From Lachnospiraceae bacterium (GTDB taxonomy: Bacteria > Bacillota > Clostridia > Lachnospirales > Lachnospiraceae), in NCBI GenBank assembly GCA_017540605.1, contig JAFYAS010000034.1, positions 79,518 to 143,517 of the forward strand: DNA of 64,000 nucleotides, written 5' to 3'. Each line of letters opens with the position of its first letter. The first letter of the stretch is position 1. A model generated the notes under the pieces. It made no database searches, was not told the origin of the DNA, and saw only the letters and a list, made by a program, of their open reading frames with translations. A program made the position numbers and the translations under genes. Below, one piece after another: positions 36,271-47,107 of the stretch.

Positions 36271-37248
36271 ATGTCAGCAGTAGATATTGGAATAGATTTA
36301 GGAACGGCGAATGCCCTTGTGTATGTAAAGGACAAGGGTATCGTGATAGATGAACCCACGGTGGTGGCTTATGAGAGAGATACAAAGGACCTTATAGCCA
36401 TAGGTAGTAAGGCCAAGGCTATGATCGGCAGGGTTCCCGCAAGCATTGAGGTTGTAAGACCGTTAAAGCAGGGAGTTATCTCTGATTATACCGTCTGCGA
36501 GCTGATGCTTAAGGCCTTTATAAAAAAAGCTATGTCCAGAAGAAGATTCTTAACGAAACCCAGGGTATGTATATGTGTACCCAGTGGAGTCAATGAGGTT
36601 GAAAGAAGGGCATTTGAGGATACGGCTTATTCTACCGGAGCAAAGGATGTTCAGATCATGGAAGAGCCTGTGGCAGCCGCTATCGGCGCCAATATAGACA
36701 TATCCAAGGCTTCGGGCAATATGGTGGTTGATATCGGCGGAGGTACTTCTGATGTGGCGGTTATTTCATTGGGAGGTATCGTTATCAACGATTCCTTGAA
36801 GGTTGCCGGAGACGATTACAATGATGCTCTCATAAAGTATGTTAGAAGAAAGTACAATCTCTTGATAGGCGAGACCACAGCCGAGGAAACAAAGAAAGAG
36901 ATAGGCTCTGTGATACAGAGAAAGGAGCCTGTTGAAAAGGAGATCAAGGGCAGGAACCTGATCAACGGTCTTCCCGCAAGAGTTACCATCACCTCTGATG
37001 ATACGGCGGAAGCCTTTTCCGAGGTCACAGCTCAGATACTTGATACCATACACAATGTATTGGAGCTTACCCCGCCTGAGCTTGTGGGCGATATTTCAAG
37101 GAAGGGCATAGTCCTTTCCGGCGGAGGAAGTCTTATATACGGTTTTGATAAGATCGTTGAACATTCTACCGGTATACCCGCATATGTAGTTGATACAGCA
37201 CTTCAGGGTGTGGCTCTTGGAGCAGGAAAGGCTCAGATATTTAATTAA
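36271..37248 (+). CDS. MreB/Mbl-family bacterial actin
   Basis: 325 residues. Phosphate-1 motif [10 protein letters not shown] near residue 5, phosphate-2 [10 protein letters not shown] near 151-160, adenosine motif L-S-G-G-G-S near 285, and the family stretch E-P-V-A-A-A-I-G-A. These filament proteins guide side-wall synthesis under the membrane. It is not next to mreC/mreD and so may be a paralogue (Mbl or MreBH type) and not the main MreB. AGGAGATTGATG ribosome site. Confidence 0.93.
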   Translation: MSAVDIGIDLGTANALVYVKDKGIVIDEPTVVAYERDTKDLIAIGSKAKAMIGRVPASIEVVRPLKQGVISDYTVCELMLKAFIKKAMSRRRFLTKPRVCICVPSGVNEVERRAFEDTAYSTGAKDVQIMEEPVAAAIGANIDISKASGNMVVDIGGGTSDVAVISLGGIVINDSLKVAGDDYNDALIKYVRRKYNLLIGETTAEETKKEIGSVIQRKEPVEKEIKGRNLINGLPARVTITSDDTAEAFSEVTAQILDTIHNVLELTPPELVGDISRKGIVLSGGGSLIYGFDKIVEHSTGIPAYVVDTALQGVALGAGKAQIFN

Positions 37249-37252
37249 GCTT

Positions 37253-39190
37253 ATGGATGGATTTTTACCGATCAACAAAAATGAAATGAAAGCATTGGGA
37301 CTTGATCGTCTTGATTTTGTATATGTGACGGGTGATGCCTATGTGGATCACCCGTCTTTTGGCACTGCCATAATTAGCAGGGTGCTTACCGCACACGGAT
37401 ATTCCGTGGGCATCATTGCACAACCCGATTGGAAGGATGATAAAAGTATCACGGAATTCGGTGAACCGAGACTTGCCTTTTTGGTGTCTGCGGGAAATAT
37501 GGATTCTATGGTCAATCATTATTCTGTTTCTAAAAAAAGAAGAGACAGGGATAGCTTCAGTCCCGGAGGGGAAAGGGGAAGGCGTCCCGACTATGCTACC
37601 ATAGTATATAGCAACCTGATCAGGCACACCTATAAGGATACCCCTATTCTTATAGGGGGTATAGAGGCAAGCCTTAGGCGACTTGCGCATTATGATTATT
37701 GGTCTGATAAGCTAAAGCGCTCCATCCTTATGGATTCAGGAGCGGATATTTTGATGTATGGAATGGGCGAGAAGGCAGTTGTTGAGCTTGCAGATTCCCT
37801 TGATACCGGTATCGATGTAAAGGATATTACCTTTGTCAGAGGTACCGTTTATAGGACCAATGATATAAGTGGATTATCTGACTTTGAGCTTTTGCCTGAC
37901 TTTGATTCCATGAAGCTTGAAAAAAAGAAATATGCCGAGAGTTTTTTTGTGCAGTATTGTAATACAGATGCTTACACAGGAAAAGTTCTTGTGGAGCCCT
38001 ATCCCAACAAGCAGTACATTGTCCAAAATCCTCCCTCCATGCCACTTACCACAGAGGAGATGGATGCAGTTTATGATCTTCCCTACATGAGAACCTACCA
38101 TCCCTCTTATCAAGAACAGGGGGGTATTCCTGCCATAGAGGAGGTCAGATTTTCTCTGATCAGCAATCGTGGCTGTTATGGTGGCTGTAGCTTTTGTGCT
38201 CTTACCTTTCACCAGGGCAGGATGATGCAGACAAGAAGTAAGGAGTCCCTATTAAAGGAAGCAAGGTTTATAACTAGACAGGATGGCTTCAAGGGGTATA
38301 TTCATGACGTGGGTGGCCCCACAGCCAACTTTTATCACAAGGCCTGTAAGAAGCAGGAAAAGTATGGTGTCTGCAAGAACAGACAATGCCTTTTTCCAAA
38401 GCCCTGTGACAATCTCATCGTGGATCACAAGGCTTATCTTGATCTTTTGCGTGCAGTGAGAGAGCTTCCGGGAGTTAAGAAGGTATTTGTTCGTTCGGGT
38501 ATAAGATTTGATTACCTTTTGCTTGATAAGGACGAAACATTTTTTAATGAGCTCGTAAAATACCATATAAGCGGTCAGCTAAAGGTCGCACCCGAGCATG
38601 TGGCTGACAAGGTGCTAAAGCTTATGGGAAAGCCTGAGAATTCCGTTTACAAGGCATTTGCAAGGAAGTATCAAAGGATAAATGAAAGACTGTCTCTTAA
38701 GCAATATTTAGTGCCTTATCTGATGTCGTCTCATCCGGGATCGGATCTTTCGGCGGCCATAGAGCTTGCTGAGCATGTAAGAGATATAGGCTATATGCCT
38801 GAACAGGTTCAGGACTTTTATCCAACTCCATCTACCATATCAACGGTGATGTATTATACCGGGGTCGATCCCAGAGATATGAAGCCTGTTTATGTGCCGA
38901 AAAATCCTCATGAGAAGGCTATGCAAAGAGCTCTTATTCAATATAGGAATCCGGAAAACTACGAGCTAGTAAAGGAAGCCTTGTTAAAAGCCGGAAGAGC
39001 CGATCTTATCGGCTTTGATAAGCATTGTCTGATAAAGCCCAGGAAAATGAAACGTCCCGAAGATGAGAAGAGCGGTAAAAAGAAACATGAACCGCAAGGG
39101 CGGGGGCGTAGTTATGTGAACAGAAAAAAAGAGGAGTCAATAGGACCAAAGAAGAAAACCATTAGGAACAGACATAAGAAGAAGGGGTGA
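37253..39190 (+). CDS. YgiQ-family radical SAM protein
   Basis: About 645 residues from ATG 37253. N-terminal cobalamin-binding-like region ([13 protein letters not shown]), then the radical SAM motif C-Y-G-G-C-S-F-C near residue 308, and the DUF3362-like C-terminal part (D-F-Y-P-T-P-S-T). The last 60 residues are a Lys/Arg-rich tail. Reaction unknown for the family. Starts four bases after the MreB-like stop, without a clear ribosome site, so probably translationally coupled; its end overlaps the next start by four bases. Confidence 0.93.
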   Translation: MDGFLPINKNEMKALGLDRLDFVYVTGDAYVDHPSFGTAIISRVLTAHGYSVGIIAQPDWKDDKSITEFGEPRLAFLVSAGNMDSMVNHYSVSKKRRDRDSFSPGGERGRRPDYATIVYSNLIRHTYKDTPILIGGIEASLRRLAHYDYWSDKLKRSILMDSGADILMYGMGEKAVVELADSLDTGIDVKDITFVRGTVYRTNDISGLSDFELLPDFDSMKLEKKKYAESFFVQYCNTDAYTGKVLVEPYPNKQYIVQNPPSMPLTTEEMDAVYDLPYMRTYHPSYQEQGGIPAIEEVRFSLISNRGCYGGCSFCALTFHQGRMMQTRSKESLLKEARFITRQDGFKGYIHDVGGPTANFYHKACKKQEKYGVCKNRQCLFPKPCDNLIVDHKAYLDLLRAVRELPGVKKVFVRSGIRFDYLLLDKDETFFNELVKYHISGQLKVAPEHVADKVLKLMGKPENSVYKAFARKYQRINERLSLKQYLVPYLMSSHPGSDLSAAIELAEHVRDIGYMPEQVQDFYPTPSTISTVMYYTGVDPRDMKPVYVPKNPHEKAMQRALIQYRNPENYELVKEALLKAGRADLIGFDKHCLIKPRKMKRPEDEKSGKKKHEPQGRGRSYVNRKKEESIGPKKKTIRNRHKKKG

Positions 39191-42156
39191 GCGACTTGGA
39201 GGAGAATACTAAGGATGGTTTGATAAAATATCTTTCGCCGGTGGGAGCCTGGGCTCTTGCTTTTGGCTGCAGCGTGGGTTGGGGCGCTTTCGTGATGCCT
39301 GGAACCACATTTTTACCCATAGCTGGACCCGTGGGAACAGCTCTTGGCATCCTTGTGGGTGGTCTTTTTATGCTCCTTATCGGAGTGAATTATCATTATC
39401 TTATGAATCGCTATCCCGATTCCGGGGGAAGCTATGCATTCTCAAAAAATGAACTTGGATACGATCAGGGCTTTATAAGCGCCTGGTTTTTGATACTTGT
39501 TTATATGGCTATCGTATGGGCAAATGCCACGGCTATTCCCTTGATATTCAGAAAGCTTTTTCCCGGACTTTTGGAGTTTGGACCCCATTATGTGATCGCA
39601 GGCTTTGATGTATATCTGGGAGAATCAATCTTTTCTGCCTTTGTTGTGCTGATTGCAGGTTTGATCTGCCTTTTGGGTGGAAGAGTGGCTTCTGTTATTC
39701 AGAGTGTACTAGCTTTTATCCTTATAGGTGGAATCACGGTCTGTATGGTGATGATATTTTTAAATAAGGGAGTAACTTATGAAAATATCAGACCTGCCTT
39801 TGCTGATAGCGAGCGAAAGCTCGGACAGGTATTCAGGATAGTAGCTCTTGCCCCCTGGGCCTATGTGGGCTTTGAGTCCATATCACATTCCACGGAGGAA
39901 TATAAGTTTTCGCCTAAGAAAAGCATGAGGATTTTTGCTGTCGCTATTTTTACTGCGGTTTGTGCCTATTCCTTCCTAGCGGTGATCGCAGCAACCTCTC
40001 TTCCCGATGGTATAGAGAACTGGAGAGACTATCTTTCAAGGCTTGGTGAGCTTTCGGGAATAGACGGACTTCCGACCTTTCATGCTGTAGTATCCCATCT
40101 TGGAGATGCGGGCTTTGTGATACTCGGTATTGCAGTTGGTGCGGGTATTCTTACTGGACTTATCGGTAATATCACAGCGGCAAGCAGACTTATTTATTGT
40201 ATGGCAAGAGACAATATCACTCCCTCATTTTTGGGAAGGATAAGTAAAAAACATGTTCCTGACAAGGCGATACTACTCCTTACTTTTTTCTCTATGCTGG
40301 TACCCTTCCTCGGAAGAACGGCTATCAGCTGGATAGTTGATGTAAATACCATAGGCGCCACCATAGCCTATGTTTATACCTCTTATGCAGCATACAAGCT
40401 TGCAAGGAAAAAGAAATCCATGGGTGTGATGATAACCGGTATCATAGGGATCGTAGTATCACTTCTTTCAGGTCTTTATTTTCTCGTGCCAAACCTATGG
40501 ACAGTTGAAGCTCTGTCGCCTGCGTCCTATATGATCCTAATTGCCTGGAGTGTTTTGGGCTTTTTGGCATTTTATTATGTTCTACATCGGGACGAGAGTA
40601 AGCGTTTCGGCAATTCATCTGTGGTATGGGTTGTGCTTTTGTTCCTTGTATTCTTTGTGACTATGCTTTGGTTTAGGGAATCAACTCATGATGCCTCTAA
40701 GCAGATGATAGATGAACTGAGCAATTATGATTCTGAACAGCTTGTGGATCACGGTATCATCTTAAATGATATAGAAAGACTTGATACAGAGAATTACCTG
40801 AACGAAAAAATGGAGGAATTCAACAGAATTTTGCTTGAGAGAAGTATCCTTCAGATGGCTATTATTATGATAGCACTTTTCGTGATGTTCAACATTTATT
40901 CTTCTATGCAGAAAAAAGAAAGGGAGATGGAGCTTCAAAAGATAAAGGCGGAGCAGAATAGTAAAGCAAAAAGTCTCTTTCTTTCCAATATGAGCCATGA
41001 TATCCGTACCCCTATGAATGCCATCATAGGTTATTCAGAGATGACAAAGAATGTACCTGATCTTCCTGAGGAAGCAAGGATCAATCTTGAAAAGATAGAT
41101 AACTCCAGCAAGCATCTTCTTTCCGTGATAAATGATGTGCTTGATCTTGGCCGTATAGAAAGCGGAAGGATGGAGCTTGATATTCAGATGGCTGATTTAA
41201 ATGAGATATTTGATGATATCCATTCTCTATTTGTAAATCAGATGGAGAGCAAGGGTATAGACTATGTGGTAGATATAAAGGGCGTTGGTCACAGATATGT
41301 AATGTGTGATGCAAACAGACTTAACAGAGTACTTTTAAATCTTATAAGCAATGCGTTAAAGTTTACCTCAAAGGGCGGGAGTGTTACTGTAAGATTAAAG
41401 GAGCTGGAGCGGGGAGCTATGGGCGAGACCGGAAGGCTTATCAAGGAAAAGAATACTCCCATTGATTCCGACGGAGAGTATGGTTCTTTTGAGCTTCGTG
41501 TAAAGGATACCGGTATGGGTATGAGTCCTGAGTTTGCAAAAACAGTATTTGAGGCTTATACCAGAGAGAATACCGCAACCAAGATACAGGGAACGGGTCT
41601 TGGTATGGCTATCACAAAAAGTATCATCGACCTTATGGGTGGTGGCATCAGGGTAGAGACAGAAAAGGGAGTGGGAACCGAGTTCATCATAGACCTCGAT
41701 CTACTCTTGGTTGATGAAGAAGAGTATAAAAAGAGTCATGTTTCAGAGGATGAGATAGAGAGTCGTGATTACAGCAAGGTGAAGGTATTGCTTGTAGAGG
41801 ATCAGGAGCTTAACAAGGAGATAGCAACCTATATACTTTCAGAGTTTGGCTTTAATATCGACTATGCTGAGAACGGAAGAGTTGCTTATGAGAAGGTAAA
41901 GAATTCAAAAACGGGCATCTACGATATCGTATTAATGGATATCCAGATGCCCGAAATGAACGGTTATGATGCAACCAAAGCTATCAGAGCCCTTGAGGAT
42001 GAAAAGCTTTCCTCTATACCGATCATAGCTATGACTGCCAATGCATTTTCAGAAGATATCAAGAAGGCGGAGGAAGCCGGCATGAACGGCCACATCGCAA
42101 AGCCTCTTGAGATAGACAAGATGATGGAGACTATCAACTCTGTGCTTTTTGGTTAG
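39187..42156 (+). CDS. APC amino-acid permease fused to histidine kinase and receiver
   Basis: 989 residues. Residues about 12-470 are a whole APC-superfamily transporter with about 12 membrane helices (G-A-F-V-M-P-G in helix 1, [10 protein letters not shown] after helix 2, P-W-A-Y-V-G-F-E-S near 225). Further helices near 480 and 555, then HisKA (M-S-H-D-I-R-T-P, His about 604), ATPase ([19 protein letters not shown]), and a receiver with E-D-Q-E, Asp about 917 (L-M-D-I-Q-M-P) and A-K-P. Comparable to CbrA, where an SSS transporter is joined to a kinase, but with another transporter class. GTG start in GTGA overlap with the YgiQ stop. Probably senses or counts amino-acid transport. Confidence 0.92.
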   Translation: MSDLEENTKDGLIKYLSPVGAWALAFGCSVGWGAFVMPGTTFLPIAGPVGTALGILVGGLFMLLIGVNYHYLMNRYPDSGGSYAFSKNELGYDQGFISAWFLILVYMAIVWANATAIPLIFRKLFPGLLEFGPHYVIAGFDVYLGESIFSAFVVLIAGLICLLGGRVASVIQSVLAFILIGGITVCMVMIFLNKGVTYENIRPAFADSERKLGQVFRIVALAPWAYVGFESISHSTEEYKFSPKKSMRIFAVAIFTAVCAYSFLAVIAATSLPDGIENWRDYLSRLGELSGIDGLPTFHAVVSHLGDAGFVILGIAVGAGILTGLIGNITAASRLIYCMARDNITPSFLGRISKKHVPDKAILLLTFFSMLVPFLGRTAISWIVDVNTIGATIAYVYTSYAAYKLARKKKSMGVMITGIIGIVVSLLSGLYFLVPNLWTVEALSPASYMILIAWSVLGFLAFYYVLHRDESKRFGNSSVVWVVLLFLVFFVTMLWFRESTHDASKQMIDELSNYDSEQLVDHGIILNDIERLDTENYLNEKMEEFNRILLERSILQMAIIMIALFVMFNIYSSMQKKEREMELQKIKAEQNSKAKSLFLSNMSHDIRTPMNAIIGYSEMTKNVPDLPEEARINLEKIDNSSKHLLSVINDVLDLGRIESGRMELDIQMADLNEIFDDIHSLFVNQMESKGIDYVVDIKGVGHRYVMCDANRLNRVLLNLISNALKFTSKGGSVTVRLKELERGAMGETGRLIKEKNTPIDSDGEYGSFELRVKDTGMGMSPEFAKTVFEAYTRENTATKIQGTGLGMAITKSIIDLMGGGIRVETEKGVGTEFIIDLDLLLVDEEEYKKSHVSEDEIESRDYSKVKVLLVEDQELNKEIATYILSEFGFNIDYAENGRVAYEKVKNSKTGIYDIVLMDIQMPEMNGYDATKAIRALEDEKLSSIPIIAMTANAFSEDIKKAEEAGMNGHIAKPLEIDKMMETINSVLFG

Positions 42157-43339
42157 CCTTTGCTTTTTCCTTTGCTTCTCTCTCGTGGTAGTCGTCCTTT
42201 ATCAGCTTGTAGATAGTTGCTGTTACAGGCACGCTGCAGATGATACCCACGATACCGAAGAGACCACCAAAGACTGTAACTGCCGCAAGTACCCACATAC
42301 CGGGAAGATCAACGCTGCTTCCCACAACTCTTGGATAGATGATATTGTTGTCAACCTGCTGAAGAAGCAGGATGTAGACAAGGAATATCAATGCCTGTGT
42401 AGGTGATACCGTGAGTATAAAGAAAGCACAGGTTGCCATACCGAGGAATGCTCCGATGATGGGGATCAAAGCGAAGAATGCGATGATCACGCCTGACATC
42501 ATAGCGTAGGGAAGCTTTAAAAGTGACATACCGATGGTACATAGAAAACCAAGTATACAGGCATCTGTGACCTGAGCAACTATGTAGCCTCTGAAGTTGG
42601 TGTTGAGTAGCTTAATTAGTGCAAGTATTGTCTCATTGCCCGGTACATAAGTATTGATAAGTCCGGTAAATTGTCTTCCAAGCTTTTCCTTGTCGGCAAG
42701 GATATAGATGGAAAAGAAGATACCGATACCAACCTTAGCAATTACAGCGACTATAGCACCGGCCGAGCTTGCCAAAGCACCTACGGCACCGCTCGCGCCA
42801 TTTAAGACAAATTTGGATATGCCCTTTATGGTGTTTGATATATCTTCTGTTGAAGGAAGAGTAGTCATAAGGCTTGTGGCAAATTCGCCAATATACTTGT
42901 TGCTCTTAAGATCATTTAGCATCTTTGGAAGATTCTCGCTTAATGCTGTGATCATCAGGGAAATACTTTTGATAAGCTCAGGTACTACGAAACCAATGAT
43001 GCCAACCAAGATAAGGAGCAAGGTGAGTATAGCTGATATCAGAGAGATAGCACGGAGAAGTCCGTGCTTTATCTTTCCCTTTGTAAGCTTTTTTATGCCC
43101 TCTTCGTAGGCACTCATAATGATATTCACCAAAAATGCTATGATCATACCAATGATGAGACCTGACGATGCGTTAAAGAACATCCCTATAAAGTGAATGG
43201 CACTGTCCCAGTACTTGAATATGACGAACATAATAAGGACGATTATACATACCGGGATATAGGGCTTTAGCTTGTGGGCATTGGTCTTTATGTTTTTTTC
43301 TAGTTCCGTGTCTGTTTTTAATTTGGGATCCACTAACAT
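42134..43339 (-). CDS. AI-2E family transporter (PerM/YdiK-like)
   Basis: 401 residues with about eight membrane helices, including the family end pattern D-N-N-I-I-Y-P-R-V-V-G-S and L-P-G-M-W-V-L-A-A-V. Members export various small molecules or ions; the AI-2 label is historical. The last 23 bases overlap the 3' end of the transporter-kinase gene on the plus strand, a tail-to-tail arrangement. Second gene of a two-gene minus-strand unit after the epimerase (7 bases apart). Confidence 0.9.
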   Translation of the reverse strand: MLVDPKLKTDTELEKNIKTNAHKLKPYIPVCIIVLIMFVIFKYWDSAIHFIGMFFNASSGLIIGMIIAFLVNIIMSAYEEGIKKLTKGKIKHGLLRAISLISAILTLLLILVGIIGFVVPELIKSISLMITALSENLPKMLNDLKSNKYIGEFATSLMTTLPSTEDISNTIKGISKFVLNGASGAVGALASSAGAIVAVIAKVGIGIFFSIYILADKEKLGRQFTGLINTYVPGNETILALIKLLNTNFRGYIVAQVTDACILGFLCTIGMSLLKLPYAMMSGVIIAFFALIPIIGAFLGMATCAFFILTVSPTQALIFLVYILLLQQVDNNIIYPRVVGSSVDLPGMWVLAAVTVFGGLFGIVGIICSVPVTATIYKLIKDDYHEREAKEKAKANQKAQS

Positions 43340-43345
43340 AATATA

Positions 43346-44350
43346 TTATCCTACATATAGTTTCTGTGAAAGGGTGACATATTCTCCCGGAGAAAGCTCC
43401 TGATAGCCTGTGGTCTCAGGGAAAAGGGAAAGATTTGGCGCATTGGTCATCCAGGTCTGAGGCTCTACGCAGAAGTATCCCTTTTCGCCACCTTCGTTCC
43501 AGGTGATCATAAATTTGTATGCCTTGTCAAATTCGTAGCAGATCCTGGTATTGGTCTTTTCATCACGAATGGTGATACCATAAAAGGGCTTACCATCCTT
43601 CTCGCCTTCCTTACCTACATAGAACTCGGTCTCAAGAACCTGATGAACAGGTATCAGACTTCCTGAAAGGTATTGCTTGTCATGATCATCAAGAGGTAAG
43701 AATTCCTCAGTGGAGATGAAACAATCATCAAGCTCAACTCTCTCACTGATAGGCATATAAAGTCTTACATCCATTCCGTCACCGCCCTTTATAAAGGGTG
43801 CAAGGAAGGAGGTGTGAGAGCACATTCCAAAGGGAAGCTTTTTGTCTGACATATTGGTCATGCCGAAACGGTAATCAAGACCATTTTCTGAAACCTTGAT
43901 GGTCAGATCAACCTTGAACTTTAAAGGCAGATACTTGAAGTATTCGTCATTCTCGTCATAAACATATTCGGTCTTCACATAAGAAAAATCAGCGCCCTGT
44001 CCCATGTCGGTTACAGTATAAGGTCTAAGGTGAAGGAAACCATGAAGATGCGAGTTGAATTCCGGTTCATTGAGTGGTAGATTGTAAACGGCATCTGTAG
44101 TCTTTAGTACACCGCCTCTTAATCTGTTGGGAAGATAGAGTGTGGGAAGACCGTGTGTTGCTGCACCGCCTATGAGATCCTCCAAGGTGATATCCTCTTC
44201 ATATCTCAAAATATCAAATTTCCTTAAGGTGTCGCAAAATCTGATGATATTGCTACCCAAAAATGGTGCAACTACAGCATGATATCCGCCTGCCTTAAGT
44301 GAAATACATTCTTTGCCGTAAAGCTTAATCTTTTTTGCTTCTACAGTCAT
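43346..44350 (-). CDS. Aldose 1-epimerase family protein
   Basis: 334 residues, galactose-mutarotase-like beta-sandwich. N-S-H-L-H-G-F near residue 102 and M-C-S-H-T-S-F near residue 180 give the two active-site His, and C-V-E-P-Q-T-W-M near 302 the catalytic Glu. Interconverts alpha and beta sugar anomers or a related substrate. Ribosome site GAGAGG on the minus strand, with its own promoter about 70-100 bases upstream. Confidence 0.9.
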   Translation of the reverse strand: MTVEAKKIKLYGKECISLKAGGYHAVVAPFLGSNIIRFCDTLRKFDILRYEEDITLEDLIGGAATHGLPTLYLPNRLRGGVLKTTDAVYNLPLNEPEFNSHLHGFLHLRPYTVTDMGQGADFSYVKTEYVYDENDEYFKYLPLKFKVDLTIKVSENGLDYRFGMTNMSDKKLPFGMCSHTSFLAPFIKGGDGMDVRLYMPISERVELDDCFISTEEFLPLDDHDKQYLSGSLIPVHQVLETEFYVGKEGEKDGKPFYGITIRDEKTNTRICYEFDKAYKFMITWNEGGEKGYFCVEPQTWMTNAPNLSLFPETTGYQELSPGEYVTLSQKLYVG

Positions 44351-44419
44351 AGCTTCTACCTCTCTTTATGTATGAATTAATAATCGTTGAAAAATGGATA
44401 GAATTTATCCGTAAAGAAC

Positions 44420-44448
44420 ATTTTATCACATCTTTATCTCATTGTCTA
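44420..44448 (-). promoter_or_regulatory. Promoter of the epimerase / AI-2E unit
   Basis: Minus strand TAGACA (44443-44448), 17-base spacer, TGATAAAAT with the -10 at 44420-44425 (extended). Confidence 0.7.
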
Positions 44449-44482
44449 ATATAAAAAAGAGGTGGAGTTTGGGTAGGAAAGG

Positions 44483-44491
44483 TGTTATACT
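44483..44491 (+). promoter_or_regulatory. Extended -10 promoter of the HD-hydrolase operon
   Basis: TGTTATACT at 44483-44491; no good -35 is present 17 bases upstream. Divergent to the epimerase promoter about 35 bases away. Confidence 0.5.
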
Positions 44492-44533
44492 AAAGGCGTT
44501 TGTAAGTGGCAAATGATTTTCAAGGAGAAACAA

Positions 44534-44968
44534 ATGCTCGAAAAAGCGATACACATTGCGGTTGAAGCCCATAGAGGTCAGGTGGATAAGGCGGGCAAGC
44601 CCTATATACTTCATCCACTCAGGGTGATGTTTTCAGGAAAGAATGAGGATGAGATGATACTCGGTATTCTCCATGATGTGATTGAGGACACGCCCGTATC
44701 CCTTGAGATGCTTGAAAAAGAAGGTTTTTCAGAAACGATTCTTTCGGCTCTCGATGCTATATCTAAGCGAGAGGGAGAGGAATATCCCGATTTTATTGAG
44801 AGAGTGTGTCAAAATCCTTTGGCGGCAAGAGTAAAGCTCAATGACCTTCACGACAATTTGAATCGTGAGAGGATTAAGGAGTACAAGGAAGCGGACGAGA
44901 GAAGACACCAAAAGTATGTAAAGGCCGAAAAGAAAGTAAAGGAGGCTCTTAGAGCTTTCCATGGATGA
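44534..44968 (+). CDS. HD-domain hydrolase of the RelA/SpoT (Mesh1-like) class
   Basis: About 144 residues. A-H-R-G-Q-V-D-K-A-G-K-P-Y-I-L-H-P near residue 16, L-H-D-V-I-E-D near 57 and L-N-D-L-H-D-N-L near 101 supply the metal-binding His and Asp of the (p)ppGpp hydrolase fold; no synthetase domain follows. A small alarmone hydrolase or another nucleotide phosphohydrolase. ATG 44534 is chosen for AAGGAG at 44522-44527; the ATG at 44513 precedes that site. Overlaps the amidase gene by 8 bases. Confidence 0.87.
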   Translation: MLEKAIHIAVEAHRGQVDKAGKPYILHPLRVMFSGKNEDEMILGILHDVIEDTPVSLEMLEKEGFSETILSALDAISKREGEEYPDFIERVCQNPLAARVKLNDLHDNLNRERIKEYKEADERRHQKYVKAEKKVKEALRAFHG

Positions 44969-45728
44969 CAGAAAAAAACAGAGAGAAAAAAAGCGAAGGA
45001 TAGCAAATCTGCAGGCATTACTCATTGTACTTTTATTCTCTACCATAGCTCTGCTTTTGATCGCGGTGGTTATGAAGGGCGGGGTCAAGGATAGTCCTGT
45101 TGTTTCTAAGAATACAGAAGAAGTGGTTGATGTAAATGTAACCACGGAGGGTTCAAGGATCGAGGCAGAGCCTATTGTAGCGGCAAAGGATGTTTTTCCG
45201 GAGCTTGACATAAAGGAACAGTATATCACTCCCAACAGATATTCAAGACCGCAGATAGAGCTTAAGAAGGTGACGCATATAGTGGTTCATTATACGGGCA
45301 ATCCCGGCACTTCTGCTAAGGCAAATGCAAGCTATTTTGACGGCCTTAAGGAGCAGGAAAACCAGAATAAAAAGAGTCCTATTTTCGCAAGCTCACATTT
45401 TGTCATAGGTTTAAAGGGTGAGATCATTCAATGCATTCCCTTAAATGAACAAAGCTATGCTTCAAACCATATGAACAGTTGCTCCATCTCCATAGAGATG
45501 TGTCATCCGGATGATACGGGTGCATTTGAAAATGAGACCTACAACTCCGCAGTATTCTTGATCGCAAAGCTTTGCAATTATTATAATATTCCCACCGACA
45601 ATGTCGTAAGACACTATGATGTGACAGGAAAGCTCTGCCCCAAATATTTTGTTGACAATCCGGAAAGCTTTAAGGGCTTTAAGGAATGGATAGATAAGTG
45701 GAGGAAGAAATATGCCACTGAAAAGTAG
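44961..45728 (+). CDS. N-acetylmuramoyl-L-alanine amidase, membrane anchored
   Basis: 255 residues. A basic start and a membrane helix (about residues 16-36) put the catalytic part outside. The Amidase_2/PGRP fold shows zinc-ligand patterns T-H-I-V-V-H-Y (about residue 110) and V-R-H-Y-D-V-T-G-K-L-C-P (about 214-225), with S-H-F-V-I-G between. It should cut the bond between muramic acid and the stem peptide. Middle gene of a three-gene unit with the HD hydrolase and the transglutaminase-like protein. Confidence 0.93.
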   Translation: MDDRKKQREKKRRIANLQALLIVLLFSTIALLLIAVVMKGGVKDSPVVSKNTEEVVDVNVTTEGSRIEAEPIVAAKDVFPELDIKEQYITPNRYSRPQIELKKVTHIVVHYTGNPGTSAKANASYFDGLKEQENQNKKSPIFASSHFVIGLKGEIIQCIPLNEQSYASNHMNSCSISIEMCHPDDTGAFENETYNSAVFLIAKLCNYYNIPTDNVVRHYDVTGKLCPKYFVDNPESFKGFKEWIDKWRKKYATEK

Positions 45729-45736
45729 GAAAAGAT

Positions 45737-46624
45737 ATGGATAAGAGATTATTGGCTTTGGTGCTCTGCCTAATGACAGTCATTATCTATGCTGTAGGGA
45801 TAAAGGTGGTTCTTCCTGATTATTTAAAAAAGAGATCCACCAAAACAGTGAAGCGTGTGGTAGCTGCCTATGTAAACGGCGAAGAGATACCTGCGGGAGA
45901 TGACAAGGCAAAAGAGATACTTGAGGCTGTAAAAAAAATCATAAGCGAAAATATAAAGGATGGTATGACAGACTATCAGAAGGAGCTGGCTTTTCACGAC
46001 TATATTGTAAAGACCTGTACCTACAGTGCCAATCCCGATCAGCCCTATCAAAGCGATATCCATCATGCCTATGGGTGTCTGGTAAATCATGATGCTGTCT
46101 GCGATGGCTATGCGGAGGCACTCCAGATCCTCTTTGATTGTGTGGGGATAGAGTCATATTTTATGACGGGAGTAGCCTCAGATCTTGTGACAGGCACAGG
46201 GGAGAATCATGCATGGAATCTTGTTAAGATCGATGGAAAATGGTATCACCTTGATGCCACCTGGGACGATCCTGAGGTTGAGGGTGCCAATTATGCTCCG
46301 GTTCATTGGTATTTCAATCTCTCAGATGCTGATATCGAAAGAGATCACAGCTGGGACAGAGAGGATTATCCTGCCGCCGTCTCAAGTGATGCAAGCTTTT
46401 ATAAAAACTCAAAGAGCTATTTTAAGTCGGTGGGGGATATGCGGCATGGTATGACTGCCATGATGAAGGGCAAGAATGTATATCAATGCGAATGTGCTGT
46501 AGAGGGACCAACGCCCTCCGAGGAAGATCTTAAGTTTATGTTTGGGGCAGCAGGTAAGAGAAGATATTTTATCATCAGTCAGGAATATAAGGATTTTACG
46601 GTGGTAGTTTTGAGGTTTCCGTAA
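45737..46624 (+). CDS. Transglutaminase-like protein, membrane anchored
   Basis: 295 residues. N-terminal helix (about 5-24) as signal anchor. The core triad is intact: Cys 122 in A-V-C-D-G-Y-A-E-A, His 158 in N-H-A-W-N-L-V, Asp 173 in H-L-D-A-T-W-D-D. Such extracellular domains act as proteases or cross-linkers on wall-associated proteins. Follows the amidase by eight bases (GGAAAAG ribosome site weak) and is followed by a two-way terminator. Confidence 0.9.
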   Translation: MDKRLLALVLCLMTVIIYAVGIKVVLPDYLKKRSTKTVKRVVAAYVNGEEIPAGDDKAKEILEAVKKIISENIKDGMTDYQKELAFHDYIVKTCTYSANPDQPYQSDIHHAYGCLVNHDAVCDGYAEALQILFDCVGIESYFMTGVASDLVTGTGENHAWNLVKIDGKWYHLDATWDDPEVEGANYAPVHWYFNLSDADIERDHSWDREDYPAAVSSDASFYKNSKSYFKSVGDMRHGMTAMMKGKNVYQCECAVEGPTPSEEDLKFMFGAAGKRRYFIISQEYKDFTVVVLRFP

Positions 46625-46630
46625 GCATAC

Positions 46631-46664
46631 AAAAAAATCGTACTCGTCTTGAGTACGGTTTTTT
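46631..46664. terminator. Two-way terminator between converging genes
   Basis: CGTACTC (46639-46645) pairs with GAGTACG (46651-46657) around GTCTT; seven A before and six T after make it usable from both sides. Confidence 0.92.
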
Positions 46665-46668
46665 GTGT

Positions 46669-47010
46669 TTACAGCTTAAATTTGATCTGATAGGGCTTTG
46701 AAAGCTTTTGCCCGTTTTTTGATTTTACATTAGTAGTGATATTTAAAAAATAAAATTGATCCTGTGCATAGGGAACAAGGGGTTCAACCTCAATCTGATT
46801 GTCAAGTGCGTCATAGCGGATCTTGGCCTCTAAGCGTTTGCCGTCGACGGATGATAAAAACATAGTGTCATTGTTCACTGTGCTTGGATCGAGGGGAGTA
46901 TTGAACTTTACTCTCCATACAAAAATACCGGTTTTGAATTTTAAATCCTGCTTAACCTTTGTCTTTAAGTCCTCGGGTATATCTTCAATATCTAAAAACT
47001 GACGTGGCAT
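46669..47010 (-). CDS. Small Ig-like (SbsA/Big_5-like) protein
   Basis: 113 residues, no signal peptide. F-N-T-P-L-D-P-S-T-V-N-N-D-T-M-F-L, then I-E-V-E-P and Y-F-L-N-I-T-T-N-V and a final lysine-rich strand fit an SbsA-type Ig-like domain, usually found in surface-layer or secreted proteins. Lack of an export signal is odd; it may be cytoplasmic or exported otherwise. AAGGAGGG ribosome site and a strong promoter support a real gene. Confidence 0.75.
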   Translation of the reverse strand: MPRQFLDIEDIPEDLKTKVKQDLKFKTGIFVWRVKFNTPLDPSTVNNDTMFLSSVDGKRLEAKIRYDALDNQIEVEPLVPYAQDQFYFLNITTNVKSKNGQKLSKPYQIKFKL

Positions 47011-47051
47011 AATAACACCCTCCTTGAAAAAATAACCTTCTACATAAGGCG

Positions 47052-47080
47052 ATTATAAAGCATTTTAGCCACAAAAACAA
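47052..47080 (-). promoter_or_regulatory. Promoter of the Ig-like small gene
   Basis: Minus strand TTGTTT (47075-47080), 17-base spacer, TATAAT (47052-47057). Confidence 0.82.
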
Positions 47081-47107
47081 CTGTTAGAAAAAAAATAAAA
47101 TTTCCTC

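Noticed and set aside
42134..42156. 23-base tail-to-tail overlap as a regulatory antisense site
   Set aside because: Short convergent overlaps are common in compact genomes and no terminator structure or other signal marks this one.
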